From the NCBI RefSeq assembly GCF_014633365.1, contig NC_068343.1, positions 27,311,307-27,375,306 of the forward strand: DNA of 64,000 nt, read 5' to 3'. Positions within the stretch are counted from its first letter, which is position 1, and each line of letters starts with the position of its first letter. Shown one piece after another: positions 11,751 through 24,616 of the stretch. The position numbers were made by a program, and so were the translations under genes. Source of the stretch: Diospyros lotus. Lineage: Eukaryota > Streptophyta > Magnoliopsida > Ericales > Ebenaceae. Under the pieces are notes generated by a model. The model worked only from the letters and a program-made list of their open reading frames with translations. It did no database searches and was not told the DNA's origin.

Positions 11751-13686
11751 TTAGCACAAGGTTAGTGTCTTCACATCTCTGCAAAACAAGTTTTAAGTTA
11801 GCCAAGCATAAATCAAATGAATCACCAAACACAGAAAAATCATCCATAAACACCTCAATGAACTTTTCAATCATGTTAGAAAATATGGCCATCATGTATC
11901 GTTGGAAAGTAGCAGGCGCATTACATAAACCAAATGGCATTCGTCTAAAAGCAAAAGTCCCATAAGGGCAAGTAAAAGTGGTCTTTTCTTGGTCCTTAGG
12001 GGCAATAGCAATTTGATTATAACCAGAATAACCATCTAGGAAGCAATAAAACTCATGACTAGCTAATTTATCCAACATTTGATCAATGAAAGGTAGAGGA
12101 AAGTGATCTTTCCTTGTGGCCTTATTAAGTTTCCTATAATCCATGCAAATCCTCCAACCGGTTACAGTCCTGGTGGAAATTAATTCATTGTTCTCATTTT
12201 GCACTACAGTCATCCCACCCTTCTTAGGAACACATTGAACAGGACTAACCCATGAACTATCAGAAATGGGGTAAATTATGCCATTGCCCAACCATTTAAT
12301 TATCTCTTTCTTTACCACTTCTTTCATGATAGGGTTTAATCGTCTTTGTGCATCAACAGTTGGTTTACTATTTTCCTCCAAATTAATCTTATGCATGCAA
12401 ATTGAAGGGCTAATTCCTTTAATATCAGATAACGTCCACCCTATAGCCTTCCTATGCTCTCTAAGGATCCTAAGCAATTTCTCTACTTGTTCCTCATTCA
12501 AATCAGCAGATATAATCACAGGAAAAGTAGAAGATTTACCTAGAAAAACATACCTGAGATGAGAAGGCAAAGGTTTCAATTCGAAAGTAGGAATAGCTTC
12601 ACTTACATCCTTACATTGCTTATGGAAGGAACTAGAAAATTCTGAACTTTTACATGGCAAAGGATCAATTTTTGTCTTCTTGGCCAGAATTTTTGGTGTA
12701 GCATCAAGTAACCTGTAGCACTCCTCGACTTCATCATCAAAAGCCTCCAAATTTGTCAAGGCAGCTTGGAGCAGATCATCTTCTTTAGGACTGGGGGAAG
12801 CAAACATCAAAGTGTCCAATGCATCCAACCTGAAACAATCATCAGCACCATTAGGAAATTTCATAGCTTTAAAGACATTAAATGTGACTTCTTGGTTTTG
12901 AACTCTCATGGTAAGTTCTCCTTTTTGAACATCAATCAAAGTTCTGCCTGTAGCTAAGAAGGGTCTTCCAAGGATAATGGGAATATCCTTGTCTTCTTCC
13001 ATATCTAGAACAAGAAAATCAGCAGGAAAAATCAGTTTTTCAACTTTAACCAAAACATCCTCAATGACTCCATATGGATACTTAATTGACCTATCAGCTA
13101 GTTGTAAGGATACTGTTGTGGGTTTAGCCTCTCCTAATCCCAATCTCTTAAAAATAGAAAAAGGCATCAAATTGATACTAGCTCCTAAGTCACACAAAGC
13201 TCGACATAAATACTGATTACCAATAGTACAAGGGATAGTAAAACTCCCTGGGTCCTTGAGCTTTGGAGGAAGTTTGTTTTGAAGAATAGCACTGCACTCT
13301 TCAGTCAAAGCAACTGTCTCGTAGTCTTCTAGCCTTCTTTTTCTCGAGAGTATGTCCTTCATGAATTTAGCATAACTCGGCATCTGCTCCAATGCATTTG
13401 CAAAAGGAATATTAATATTCAGTTTCTTAAAAACCTCAAGAAATTTAGAAAACTTTTGCTCTTGTTTTTGTTTTTGTAAACACTGAGGAAATGGAGGAGA
13501 TGGGTATCCAGATTTGGGGTCATATTCAGTTGGATAGTTCTCCTCTTTCTTCTTCTTTTGCCTCCTAGAATTTTCTTCGTATGCATCAGATTTAGCCTTA
13601 TTTTGATTAACTGAAGGCACTCCCTGCTCATTCAACTCATCACCCATTTCTACAAATTGCTCAAAATCTGACAGGCCTTCCACTAA
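11751..13686 (-). pseudogene. Athila-like pol fragment: aspartic protease and partial reverse transcriptase
   Basis: Numbered from the codon at 13683, the protease lies near residues 140-250: LCDLGASINLMP holds the catalytic D in the DLGAS form usual for this lineage, and IILGRPFLAT follows. The reverse transcriptase follows with CVPKKGG, WRICMDYRKLN, FLDGYSGYNQI (first catalytic D), MPFGLCNAPATFQR and VFMDDFSVFG (the MDD of the active site). Similarity stops at NLVLSWEK; the next roughly 40 residues read antisense through the LTR fragment and are not retroviral. RT thumb, RNase H and integrase are missing. In the parent element this polyprotein copied the RNA into DNA inside a gag particle. 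It is in one frame with gag, separated by a TAG at 13687-13689. Confidence 0.92.
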
Positions 13687-15147
13687 CTATTTACTTATCT
13701 CCTTTGGAACTGATTGTGGAGCATATAAGCTGGTATGCTCGTGAGATTGGTGGCTTGAAATTGCTTTGCATTGTTCTTTGTCCTCTCGCTTTGGGTTTTG
13801 CTCAGTGTTGCTCGGTAAGGCACCTTGTGGTCGAAAATTCATGGAATTTGCCAGTTGCCCCAATTGATTCTCTATATTTTTTATTGCAATTCCTTGACTC
13901 TGAATTTGCACAGATTGATTCTGAAAAAGATTTGCAGTTTGCTCTATGAACTTATTCAAAGACTCCTCAACTGATTTAACCTTGTCTTGCACTGGATTGT
14001 TATGGAATCCTGAAGGACCATTATTCGGCCTTTGAATAGGCTGTTAAACATTCTGATTGTTGCTCCATGAAAGATTTGGATGATTTCTCCAACCAGGATT
14101 ATAGAAATTCGAGTTGGGATTATTTTGTTGCCTGGTATAATTGCCGACATATTGTGCAAACTCTGTGTTCAATCCACACCTCTCCCTGAGATGATTTCCT
14201 CCACATAAATCACATGATGCCACAGTTTCTTGAGGTGTATGAATTCCATTTTGAGCTAACTGCTTAGTTAAAGCATGTACCTGAGCAGTCAAGGCAGATA
14301 TTGCATCAATTTCATAGACACCTGCAGTCCTTCTTTGAGGAGTCCTATTAGGATTCCATTGATAATTATTGGCAGCCATGTCTTCAAGTAAGGTGTAAGC
14401 ATTATCAAATGACTTATCCATAAGTGCTCCACCTGCAGTAGCATCTATGATTGTTCTCGTGTGTCCCAATAAACCATTATAAAATGTCTGTACTTGTAAC
14501 CAATCAGGAATACCATGATGTGGACATCGTCGTAATAGCTCCTTGTACCTCTCCCAAGCCTCATACAAAGTCTCTGAATCTTGTTGCATGAATGAGGTAA
14601 TGTCATTTCTCATCTTTGCAGTCTTTGCAGGTGGGAAAAATTTTGCCAAAAATTTCTGTGCCAAATCAGTCCAAGTAGTAATGGATCCTTGTGGCAACGA
14701 ACTCAACCAACTCTTAGCCTTATCTCGAAGAGAGAAAGGAAAGAGCCTTAATCTCACTGCATCATCGGACACCCCATTGAACCTGAAAGTGTCACATATC
14801 TCTAGAAAATTACTAAGGTGTTGGTTGGGATCATCATTTGGAAAACCTCCAAATTGAACGGATGTCTGAATCATCTGAATTATGGATGGTTTGATCTCAA
14901 AATTATTTGCTTGCACTGTTGGTCTCTGAATGCTCGAGCTAATCCCATCCACCTTAGGCATAGCATACTCTCTCAATTTTTTTTGTTCTTCTTGCTGAGC
15001 CATTGGTTCCTTTTCGCCTTCACTTGATAATTTGACTTGATCTAAATGGCTAGATTCACCCCTCTTTGCTTTTCTTAAATGAGAAATAGTTTGCTCAATT
15101 TCCAAGTTAAGTAGAATAGATTCAATGCCCTTGGATCTTGTGTTCAT
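13687..15147 (-). pseudogene. Athila-like gag (capsid) with internal stop codons
   Basis: Begins MNTRSKGIESILLNLE at 15147, about 150 bases downstream of the PBS. The retrotransposon gag domain covers residues about 115-250 (GGFPNDDPNQHLSNFLEIC, LRLFPFSLRDKAKSWLSSLP, FLAKFFPPAKTAKMRNDI). A CCHC-like knuckle follows (CDLCGGNHLRERC, about residue 315). Frame 15147 to 13690 is continuous with pol but carries TAA at 14044-14046 and TAG at 13687-13689; no frameshift is needed. Gag forms the cytoplasmic particle in which reverse transcription takes place. The two stops and the truncated pol show the copy is inactive. Confidence 0.92.
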
Positions 15148-15273
15148 GTACTAGCCCATTTCCCTGCATGAGTAAAAAATAAATACATAAATAAATAAAA
15201 TATAAATAAATAAAATGTCCAAATTATAATTAATTGCAATTGGTTTTAATATTAAAAGAAATAGTAAACACAA

Positions 15274-15291
15274 TCCCCGGCAACGGCGCCA
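15274..15291 (-). promoter_or_regulatory. primer binding site for tRNA-Asp
   Basis: The minus strand reads TGGCGCCGTTGCCGGGGA, the complement of the 3' end of plant tRNA-Asp(GTC). It lies 7 bases beyond the LTR end. This primer is typical of Athila-type elements. Confidence 0.9.
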
Positions 15292-15298
15292 AAAACTT

Positions 15299-16800
15299 GT
15301 TCGTGATTTTATATAACCCATGAATAACACGCAAGTATACGCGGTCAAGACAAGTAAAGTGATGAATAAGATATCGTTCCCACGGAGATTGGTTACTACC
15401 CTGTTAAATACTAAAATTATTCACAATTAACTATATTTGGACAGTTGATTAATTAAGAAAATTAATTAATATATAACTAAGAATTAAAAATCAATTGGTT
15501 AAGACCTAGGGTTTTCTAAATTCACCTAGTAAATCCACTTTATCAAATTACCTCAATTTTTGGTTGATTAAATTACGAACTATGTCAATGGAGCACTCTA
15601 ATTTATTTGTTAGCCTATGTCTAGGTCTAACAAGTTTATTCAACTAACATAACTCACTATATGTCTATATGAATTAGAATTAGAGAACACATTAAGCATA
15701 GGTACTCATTATATGAAAATATTCATTACAAATATAATCACAAATTGCACATGTAATCAAGTGAATGTCTTCCCCAATTAACATATGTTATTTTGTCCAA
15801 AGTCTATTTCTTATTTATCTATGTCTAGCATCATAAGAAATCTCTAATCATGTAATTGGCGATCAAACAATTACAAGCATTAAGTTTAGAACAAAATAAA
15901 CATAGTTGATGTAACAATCACAACCAAAAATTGAGTAACCAATAAAGTTTCAATGCATAGGATCCTTTAAAAATCCTAGACAATTATTTAGCCACTCATA
16001 ATAAATAAAATATTCTCAACATTAACCAAGAGTTTCTGCATAATTGAAATCCAAACCAACCAAAGAAAAATAGAATGGTAACTAGAAAAAATAAGAAAAG
16101 GAATCCCCTGTTCCAAATCTGAATATCAGATCTGGGTTACTAGAGTTGAATCAAAATGCCCGATTGTTGCAGCCTCGTCTGCCACACTCGTTCCCTTGCT
16201 TCCGTTTCCTTCAATTCTTTTCCATGCGCTGCTGTCTATTCTTCTTCCTATGCTTGCATGGCCGCGGTTCCAATTTTTCATTCTCTATCTTTCTTTTGCT
16301 TTCCGTCCATGCCGTGCCGCTTTTTTCCCAACACCATCTCCTGCCAACTCTCATATTAATATATATATACACATGAAACACAAGCCTGCCCTAATTCCAT
16401 GCAACTCACGGCACTTCAATATATAATATATAATATATAATATATAAGTAATGAAATATATAATATATATAAATAATATACTAGATAATATAATATTTAA
16501 TATACTATTAATTATATTATAACTTTATTTATATTATAATGCTAATTATTTATAATATTTATTTTTTTATTTTTATTATAGTATTAATTTACCATATTAA
16601 TTTTGAAATTAATTTTATAATATTTTTTTTTGTTTCTTTTCTTTTTATACCCAAATCTTCAAATTTATTCCTTTTGCTGAATTCCTACAAAAAAATATTA
16701 AAATAATATAAAATCCATATAAACACATTTTATGTAGGAAAAATAACAAAAGATTAAGATAAAAATTAGATAAAAATATGCATATAATTACGCCCTATCA
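15299..16800 (-). repeat. 5' LTR of the Athila-like element
   Basis: The minus strand begins TGATAGGGCGTAATTATATG (16800) and ends CACGAACA (15299), 1502 bp, next to the PBS. Apart from the GC-richer 16148-16332 segment it is strongly AT-rich, with an (AATATAT)n run at 16420-16460. Confidence 0.88.
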
Positions 16801-18821
16801 ATTTCGAGGGAGAGCGAGATCGAGAGAGAGATGGTGGCAATGGCTAAAAACTGCAGCCATGGCCGCGATGCTAAAGCTCAGGGAAGCAGCCATGGCTGTC
16901 GATGATGGAAGAAGAAAGTAGAGCTTGGCCGAGGCTCGCGAGATCGGAGAAGAGTGAGGGAGAAAGAGAGAAGTGCGAGATCGAAGGAGCCCAGAGGCTA
17001 GCCGCGACCAGCAGCAACGCTGGAAGCTGCCATGGCCGATGAGGCAGCAGCTTCAGGGGAGCTGGAGCGTCAGCGAGGGCCGGCTTCGATGGCTGGTCGG
17101 GGTCGTGTCGGCATGGAGCGGCTAATGGCAGCACTCGCGATGACCAAGAGGCGTCGATGAAGGTCGGTTGCAGCGGCCATGGCGGACGCTGAGGTAGCGG
17201 CTCGCAGGTTGGCCGCGGGGAGGCCGACTGCCGTGGATGCTAGAGGCGGGGGCTACCGGTGGCAGCTTGCGACAGTGTTGGGGCGTTGGCAGCAGCGGAG
17301 GCGGCGGAGCCAGTGGCGGTGGCCAGTTGCTGGGCGCGCGGGCGCGCCAAGGAAGAAGATGAACAGTGGCCGCGCGGGAGAAAGAAAATGAAGAAGAAAG
17401 AAAAAAAAAAAAGAAAAAGAAAAAAAAAAAAGAGATGTGGAAAATCTGGAAAATTGGGGAAAATCCCGAAAAAAATTCCAGAAAATTGGGGAAAAGTCCT
17501 GGAAATTATATTGAGGCTCATAGAGCATACCGGAAGCTCGAGAATGGGATTTCGGGCATGAGATGGCAGCTCGGGAAGCATCGTCGGCGTGAGCGATTGG
17601 CTGATTTTTCCTTCCAATTGAATGAGGTAATTAATTATTTCTTTTGAATTAATTGAGGTAAATTAATTTAATTATTTTCATTATGTGAGATAATGAATTA
17701 TGTAGTATTAGTTGGATTAAACCCTGTGTTGGGGTTATTTGAAATTAGTTAATGGATGATTTTGGTGATGTGCGGCGTAGTTGAAGGCATTGGTTTAATG
17801 CCGAAGGTTAATGGAGTTGGGTTTGTGTGTGTGTTTGCATCTAGGTTCGACCGGGGAGATGGTGATCCTAGAGGAACTTGAGGTTCAAGTTGGAATTCAT
17901 GTCGAGGCAAAGGTGAGGCTTTGAGCCAAGTAAGGGACGGCCCCATGTGGAGGTGGCCTTGCAAGTCGGTAAATATGCTTGATAATGTTTTTATGTTGCA
18001 TTGGCATGTAGTGGTTATATCTTGTGTGATGCAAGACCTAGTGGACCTATGGCCATATGGAGGACTAGTGTGGTAGGGGCTGATAGGTTGATGCCTCAAA
18101 CCTTAGTGAGTTGTGAGGATGTGTGAGCCTAGCCTCATTTGCATGCATTGGCATACATAAACATGATTATATTCATATTTACATGCATTGCACCCTTACT
18201 GAGTCTTTATGACTCATGAGGTTTTACCTCATGTGTAGATGATGCAAATCTGGATGCAAGCAGGGATGGCGTCGGGAGGCCGTTGTGGCAACTAGCTATG
18301 TTGCCCGAGTTATGTATTTTTAATATTGCTTGTATGTAGCCAGGGGGTGTGGTGTATGTATACCCTTGTGAGTAAATGTCTGTGTTATTGAGCTTAAATG
18401 TATTTAATTGTGTAATCATCATAGTGTGATAGATGTTTGTGAGATCGCTTGTTGAATGTGGCATAGTCGGTAAAGCCGAGTTTGGGACCGAGTCAAGACC
18501 AGCAAGGTATGTTCTCATAAATCCCCAATACTCCGCGAAGTGTTTGTATGCTAGCCTTGTGCCTGGGTCACCTCTGGCTTGCTATGGGGTGAGCTGAAGA
18601 GAGGTGAAGCTCGCTCGGGTTTCGGGTCTTGGTCCGCTGGATTTTTCTTAATTGAGTTGGGACCGATTCCTGAGTGGAGCGAAGGGAAGGACGAAGCCTA
18701 GTTCCCACCTAGGGCGTTTCTTGTTGAAACATAGTCCAACCCTTCAGTTGTGGTTGTCAGGTGAGTAATCCGGTCGATTATTTACCAGTGGCGCCCGTAA
18801 GTGGGAGCGGGTCGTTACAGT

Positions 18822-18833
18822 TGGTATCAGAGC
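18822..18833 (+). promoter_or_regulatory. primer binding site for initiator tRNA-Met
   Basis: TGGTATCAGAGC, complementary to the 3' end of initiator tRNA-Met, lies two bases after the 5' LTR. It is typical of Tekay/Del and many other plant LTR elements. Confidence 0.92.
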
Positions 18834-21800
18834 ATGGCTAGCTATATGAGTGAGGAAGGCTAGTGTGCTTGCGTGTTAAGTGTGGTCGGTTAAGTGATTG
18901 ATGTGAGCGATTGCCAGAGTAGTGAGTCGATGATGTCTGGTATGAATTTGGATATAAGTCAAAATGTCCTAGCTGCTGAGTTGGGGTCGAGAACAATTGA
19001 TTTGAAATTTTGAAATTTCAATGTAAGGTTGGTCCGATAACCTTGGAAGTTGGACATGTGGACCAAGGACCCTAAGGGATTGGGTCAAGTCATTGAGGTC
19101 TGCAATGGTATGTTTGGATATTCCTATTCTTGGGATGAGAAAATACCCTCGATTGAGATGATATACCTATGAGAGGTATACGGGTTGAGCAATGAGGAAC
19201 CGAAAACCCAAGTGTGGGTGTTGTGTCAAGAAACCCGAATTTGTGAATTTGGGTAATATTAAGTGTTCTAGGCATGAGAACTCCTTGAAATGGAAGTGTT
19301 GAGGCTCGTGTGGGGACACGAAGCCGAGGCCTGACTAGTCCGAGAGGGGATTAGTGGAGCGTCCTTATGCTAGGATTGCCGAGCATGTTTGAGGGAATAG
19401 AGTTGTCCCTTGAAAGTGGTGCAGTAAGGCTTGTGCGCTTGAGAAAAAATGAGCTAAAGTGGGTGTTAGCTCGAGGTTTAAGAAAAATATTCGACATCAG
19501 GCGATGTGATCGTATGGTCATGATGATCCCGGAGGGGATGTGCCTAGGGTATGAGTAGACCCTAGTTAGTTTCATGATGAGACGAGGTCTATCCTTGGGA
19601 ATGATAGGCGTGTGGCAAGTGGATCCTAGCGGGCGTTTGCATGAGATGGAAGTCCCAAGAGAGTCGAGCTGGAATCCCAGGGAATCCAGATTGGGATTAT
19701 GGAGTTGGGCATGCGTTGATATGCGTGTGGGAGCCATTGGGTTAGAAGTCCTGGTTATGTAGGGCCAAGTGACCGTTCATGTGATTGATGGATGAGGGGC
19801 CAATCAAAACTCTCGTTATGACGCTTGGGGTCTGGTGGGACACCTAAGGTCAGGAGACGAGAGGTGAATAGACCCTCATTATGAAGCTTGGGGTCGTGAT
19901 GACGCCTAAGGTCTCGAGACCCTTGATGGGAGACGCGAAGGTCACCCAATGAAGGGTCTGAGCGGTGTGTGGCCCGAGGGCGATGAGTTGGTGGCAACAG
20001 GACATCCATAGGCTATGCACGCAATGGAAATGCCAACTTCGAATGCCAAGTGGGCAGGGGCATGACGAGTAATGTGGAGGCCCCGAATTTAAATTCCAAG
20101 TCATGGGAGCCTGAGAGAGGCCTGCTGGAAAGCCAAGCTGGGCGTCGTGACTAAATGCACTGTGGGTGTGCAAGGAGAAACGAGAGGTCTCGATTTACCG
20201 GGAGGGTAATGGTAGGTGCTCGATGGTTATGGGTACCTAAGCTTAAGATAGGCTCAGCATGTTAGTTGTGGTTTGAGAGTCTCTTAAGCGGTAAGAGATG
20301 CAGAGTCTTGAGAAGCGAGGCTCATGATATGAGCTTGAGGTTATCAAGGCAAGGATAACCAAGTAAGATGGCTTTGGTAAGATTGTGGTGGAACCATCGT
20401 AGTTCGGGAAGGCTTTCAGTAGCTTTGATGCTACAGGTGCAAGGCTCGATGTGACAGATCTGATGCTGTGGATCGTGTGGCAGAGGACTAATGAGTTGGC
20501 TCGCGTTGAGGGCAAGTGGCCCATGGGCCTGAGCAATTTAGTGAATTGTAGATGACGGTCAGATGCGGAAGATCTAGAGCAGCACCTTAGGAAATTTGGT
20601 CAGGTGAGACCGAGAATCTCCTGTAAAGGATATGACATTTAGAGTAGTCCTAAGGAAGAATCGCGGAACGCGGTAATGATCCGATAGATTTTTGCCGAGT
20701 AGGAAGCCTGGTAAGGATAGTGGCTGCAAGCGTGGCGAGGTAGTCATGCTGGGTTTGATATCAGAGGTGTGATTGGAAGGCTGAAAGTCACATTACGGGG
20801 TGCGAAACAGATCAGAGTGGGACCTAAGCCATGCTGTTTGAAACTGTTGTTGGACCAGTGTAAGGGAGCAACACAGTAATAATGATTAGGTGTTGACTCT
20901 CTGAAGCACAGGGCAACACGATGGGGAACCAGTGTTGGGCCAGTGTATGGGAGTGACACGATAATGGTGACCAGGTGTTGGCTTGCCTAAAGCATAGGGC
21001 AACACAGTGATTATGCAGATGGTCAGGGGGCTAAGGATTTATGAAATGCGGTAGGGTGACGAAAGTTGTGGCCAGTCCCATAACTTGGCTGCTGGTAATA
21101 AGAACAGTTAGGGCATTGCACCCGAGTCAGGGGTTCAGCCCTTTATTTCGATAAGTAGCGTCGAAGTGGTTTGGCGAATATTTGGATGTTGTAGCGTTTC
21201 GAGATGTTTGAGAAAGAAATCCGCGGAAAAGAAACAGGTCTAGCGTGGGAATAACGCTACAGTTGATGCCTACAGTTGACGGGTCTAATGCTAAGGACCA
21301 CTGGATATAAACGGTTAGTTCACAGGAGGGACTGCAGCCCTCTATGTGGAGTAACCTGTCTACGGTGGAGACGGTTAGACGCCGAAGACTTGGGGTATGC
21401 TGTAGGTTATGTTTGGGCCAGACCTAAATTTCGTAAGGGTTGAAAAATCATGGTAGTGCTTTTGTTGCCTTGGCAGTAAAAAGGTTTGTGAGCCGATGGG
21501 TGATATCTTATGGTGTGAAAACAAAATGTGTGGCGATGCTCCTTGTTAAAGGATGCTAATGTGGTTGTGATTAAATTTGATCGAAATTGATCGGGTAAAT
21601 TGAGATGATGGACCCTGTGTGACCTAGCAGTGATGCAGGAAGATGGGTCGATGGGTGGAGTCGGTAAATGGCTCTGAAATGTTACGTAAGTGCTATGGAG
21701 GGCGAGACTTACGAGTTGGAAACCAACCATGAGATGGGAATATTGAAGCGCGTGAAGTTTCAAGTATGGGGATCTCTAATCCTACGATGTGAGTTGCGGC

Positions 21801-24603
21801 AGGCTGAACGTGTGGCAGAGGCACGATTTGAAATTCGTGAAGGCTTGCAAGTGCACGGTCTAGTATTAGTCCTGATGTGTCGATGCGAAAATGAGGAAGT
21901 ATCCTCATGTAGCACTGGATGGATTTCCGGTTGATGACACAGGATCAGTTGCCAGGTGGTAGCACCTGATGGCAATGATAGGAGCGTGAGGCTCGAGGAT
22001 TGTGATGTAAAGCCTTGTTGATTGACCGTGTACATAAAAGTTCAGCGGGTCCTGGTGGTTAGACCAGGTGAATTTTAAGAAAGAGATCCAATGTGATAAA
22101 AGATGGTTGGTCAAGGCAAAGTTGTGCTGCTTGAAGGAGTGTTACTCCTTAGCGAGAGTTATAGATGGCAGTGTTGAAATGTGGCTTAGGTAGAACTTGA
22201 GATGTTCTCCCAAGAAAAGGTTGGGTATGGGGCCACAATACTAGATGGACTTCCTAAGGCACTACAACTCTAACAGGAGGGATCACCCGGGGAAAGCTAG
22301 CGTAATGGCAAGTCCCTGAGTAGGAAGAGGAGTCCTACGGCATCGCGTGGAAGTGCGAGTTTCACAGGAATGGTAGGGGTGATTTCCAGTGGGTGGAGTT
22401 TAAAATCGAAGTCATAGTCGAGGATTGCAAGTGTAGTGCCTGGAGGAAGGTTGCATTGGTTATGAGCTAGGCGATCCGGCTAAAGCTAATCGAGTTGGTT
22501 AGATGGAAGATGAGGGCGACTTTAAGATGTTGCCAATGGGTAAAGAGAGCTCGAAGAAAGAGCTTATGGAACGAGATTAAATCCCTAGAATGGTGTTTAG
22601 GTGATGAAATCACCTGAAAGCTGTGAGTGATACAGCTAGATGGATGCCTTGGAATGTGGGAAATTAATGGGATTTAACCTCGTGGCTAAAGGTTAACGGT
22701 TGTGAAAGGAAATCAGTCGGTGGAGCCGATTGGTGACCGGCTAGGGGTAGCTGGTGGCGACCGAAGGCATCGTCCGGTGATATCGGCAGTGGCGAGTAGC
22801 GGCTGCCATGGTCGTGTGGCGTCGTGAAAGTAATCAGTCGGGGCGTAGGTGGCTCCTGAGTCGCGGTTGCGACTGGATGTGGCGCTAAGCGATGGCAAGA
22901 AGTCGTCTCAGCTAATGATGATGGCATTAGAGCCTATGTGGTCGCTCACTGAGGTGTGAGCTTATTGAAGTAAAAGTTATAAGAAGTCCGGGAGAAGCCA
23001 GAGTCTCTCAGGGAATTGGCTAGCTGTTATAAGCATAGCAAAGTGATTTGAGGAAGGCGGCTTAAGAGTGGGGTCGTGCCGGTTGCGTTAAGCAGTGAAA
23101 TTCATGGAGCAGCGAGTCTTTTGAGATGGCATGGTAGTGTCATCATCGCTGTTAGGGGAAAAGATATCAGGAAGATCAAGGATAACCTTTCAGCATGGTG
23201 TAAATTAGGTGGCTAATGCTAAGTGAGTATGAACCTAATTTAAGTGGGTCGAAAAGTTTCAAGCCTCAAGAGTAAGAGGCCTTGTTGAGAAATGTGAGAT
23301 TTAAAAAGTCCCAATGAAATTGAAGCTGGGCGAGTAAATTTGGCTAGAAAACCGCTACAAGAGTGGGGGTGTAACCAGGTTAGCTTGTTGTGGTGCGGAC
23401 CAAAGGCATGAGTCATCCTACAGGTGCGATGCAGTAAGTGATTGTGCAGATGGTAATAAGCCAATCACTTGTGCCACGCACCGTGGGTGATGACGAGGGC
23501 TGATTAATGGTTCCGCAACCTTAAGCGCAATGGTAGGATCCTTGACTAGCGGTAGGGTTTAATAGCCAAGGTAAGGCTTAGCATGGGGCATGATTGTGAA
23601 AGCCGTAATGGGGTGAAAAATTAAAAAGGAGTTGCTCAGTGAAGAGCTCTCTAGTATGGGTATGAGACCTCCCCTACTAGCATGCAATATCGGCCAGAAA
23701 GGAAGGCCAAGGTATTATGTGTGCTTGTGCGAAGAGCTCCTGGTTGGGGTCGAGCATGGTTAAGCTCGAGGTAAGATGGTAATGGTGCGTGCATCGTTAA
23801 GCTCGAGTTGGACTCGGGTAATGCACGTATGGTTGAAATGTGTAATTACCTGACATGGTGTTAGGTATATCGATTTTGCGTAATCGTATCGATAAATGAG
23901 GGTCGGCTGGTCAAAGTAAAAGACCATGTGTGAAATGGTCGAAGTTGGAAGGGTGGGCCAAATGGGTGTTTCCCTTGTAGTGCTAGCATGATAAGTTGAT
24001 CAGTAATGAGAGATTGCCATGAGGATCAACTCAAGCTATGCATGTGTGAGATTTATTATGGTATGCCATGATAAATGGGTGGCTGAGTGTCTTGTGGGCA
24101 CTAAAAGAAACATTGCGGCTGATGATCAGTGCTAAAACGTTGCTGGTTGGACCAGCGTAAAATCGTGGCCGTGTGTGATTGGCAGTGGGAAACGTTGCCG
24201 TGTGTGATCAGCGTAAAATCGTGATAGACTGATCAGTAATGCAATGTTAGTGAGAGTTGTTTCGGTTGATGCGAAAAAGGGGAAAAAGGGAAGTAAACCT
24301 GCAAAACGATGCTTCGAGGCAGAGAAAATCCATCCGGAGATGGATATCGTTGCAGTAAGCATGACCAGCGACCAGTGGTGCGATTTGGCTGAAGGCCAAG
24401 GCGGTATTCGATTGGTGAATGTCCTCGAGAAGCAGAGGACCATATGCCTAAATGAAGCCTTGAGGTGGGTGTAACTCGAGGTAAAAGCTGATAAATGGTT
24501 CGGCTACGAGATTCTAGTGCAGGAGATTCGGAGAGTAGCCTGAAAATGTGTTCATCTTGGGCAAGAGAGTAAGGTAAAGTGAATTTCGAGGACGAAATTC
24601 TTT
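18834..24603 (+). other. non-coding interior of the LARD-type element
   Basis: About 5.8 kb with no frame longer than roughly 130 codons and none resembling gag, protease, RT or integrase in any frame. Base composition is balanced, higher in GC than the flanking DNA and purine-rich on the plus strand. An 85-bp tandem duplication lies at 20848-21017. A 76-codon frame at 24244-24474 starts near a Lys-rich stretch (KKGKKGSKPAKR), but I see no family match. The region probably holds packaging and priming signals only. Confidence 0.75.
20848..21017 (+). repeat. 85-bp tandem duplication
   Basis: Two copies starting TGTTGGACCAG (20848) and TGTTGGGCCAG (20933). Both contain an AGGTGTTG...GCA(C/T)AGGGCAACAC core, with about 15-20% divergence. 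Confidence 0.85.
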
Positions 24604-24616
24604 AAAGAGAGTGGAA
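24604..24616 (+). promoter_or_regulatory. polypurine tract of the LARD-type element
   Basis: AAAGAGAGTGGAA immediately precedes the 3' LTR start. This purine run is where plus-strand DNA synthesis is primed. Confidence 0.75.

Larger units (their letters stand above)
11566..16800 (-). mobile_element. truncated Athila-like gypsy retrotransposon
   Basis: The minus-strand order is: complete 5' LTR (16800 to 15299), tRNA-Asp PBS, gag, protease, first part of RT, then an abrupt join to a 185-bp internal fragment of the LTR that ends at the host junction. The rest of RT, RNase H and integrase, the PPT and most of the 3' LTR are absent. On the right the element ends TATCA and host sequence resumes ATTTCGAGGG. 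The uninterrupted sister LTR (25380-25393) shows the empty site, so no host DNA was lost, yet no 5-bp duplication is visible on the left. Confidence 0.85.
10795..18819 (+). repeat. 5' LTR of the 16.6-kb element (split by Athila insertion)
   Basis: 10795-11567 and 16801-18819 together match 24617-27372 almost base for base, with scattered substitutions (a few percent by eye). The copy carries GCACCCTTACTGAG and GACTCATGAGG near 18190-18222. The LTR ends at TTACA (18819), two bases before the PBS. Confidence 0.9.

Noticed and set aside
11629..13683. A 684-codon minus-strand frame as one protein
   Set aside because: Only the part above about 11751 is pol. The last 40 or so residues are the LTR fragment read through by chance.
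17240..17617. Frames in the purine-rich part of the 5' LTR and its sister at 25790-26074
   Set aside because: Low-complexity translations (poly-Lys or poly-Phe) of an A-rich run inside the LTR; not conserved genes.
18834..24603. A hidden novel gene cluster in the 16.6-kb element
   Set aside because: No frame exceeds about 130 codons and none is conserved-looking. The cis signals fully explain it as a non-autonomous retrotransposon.
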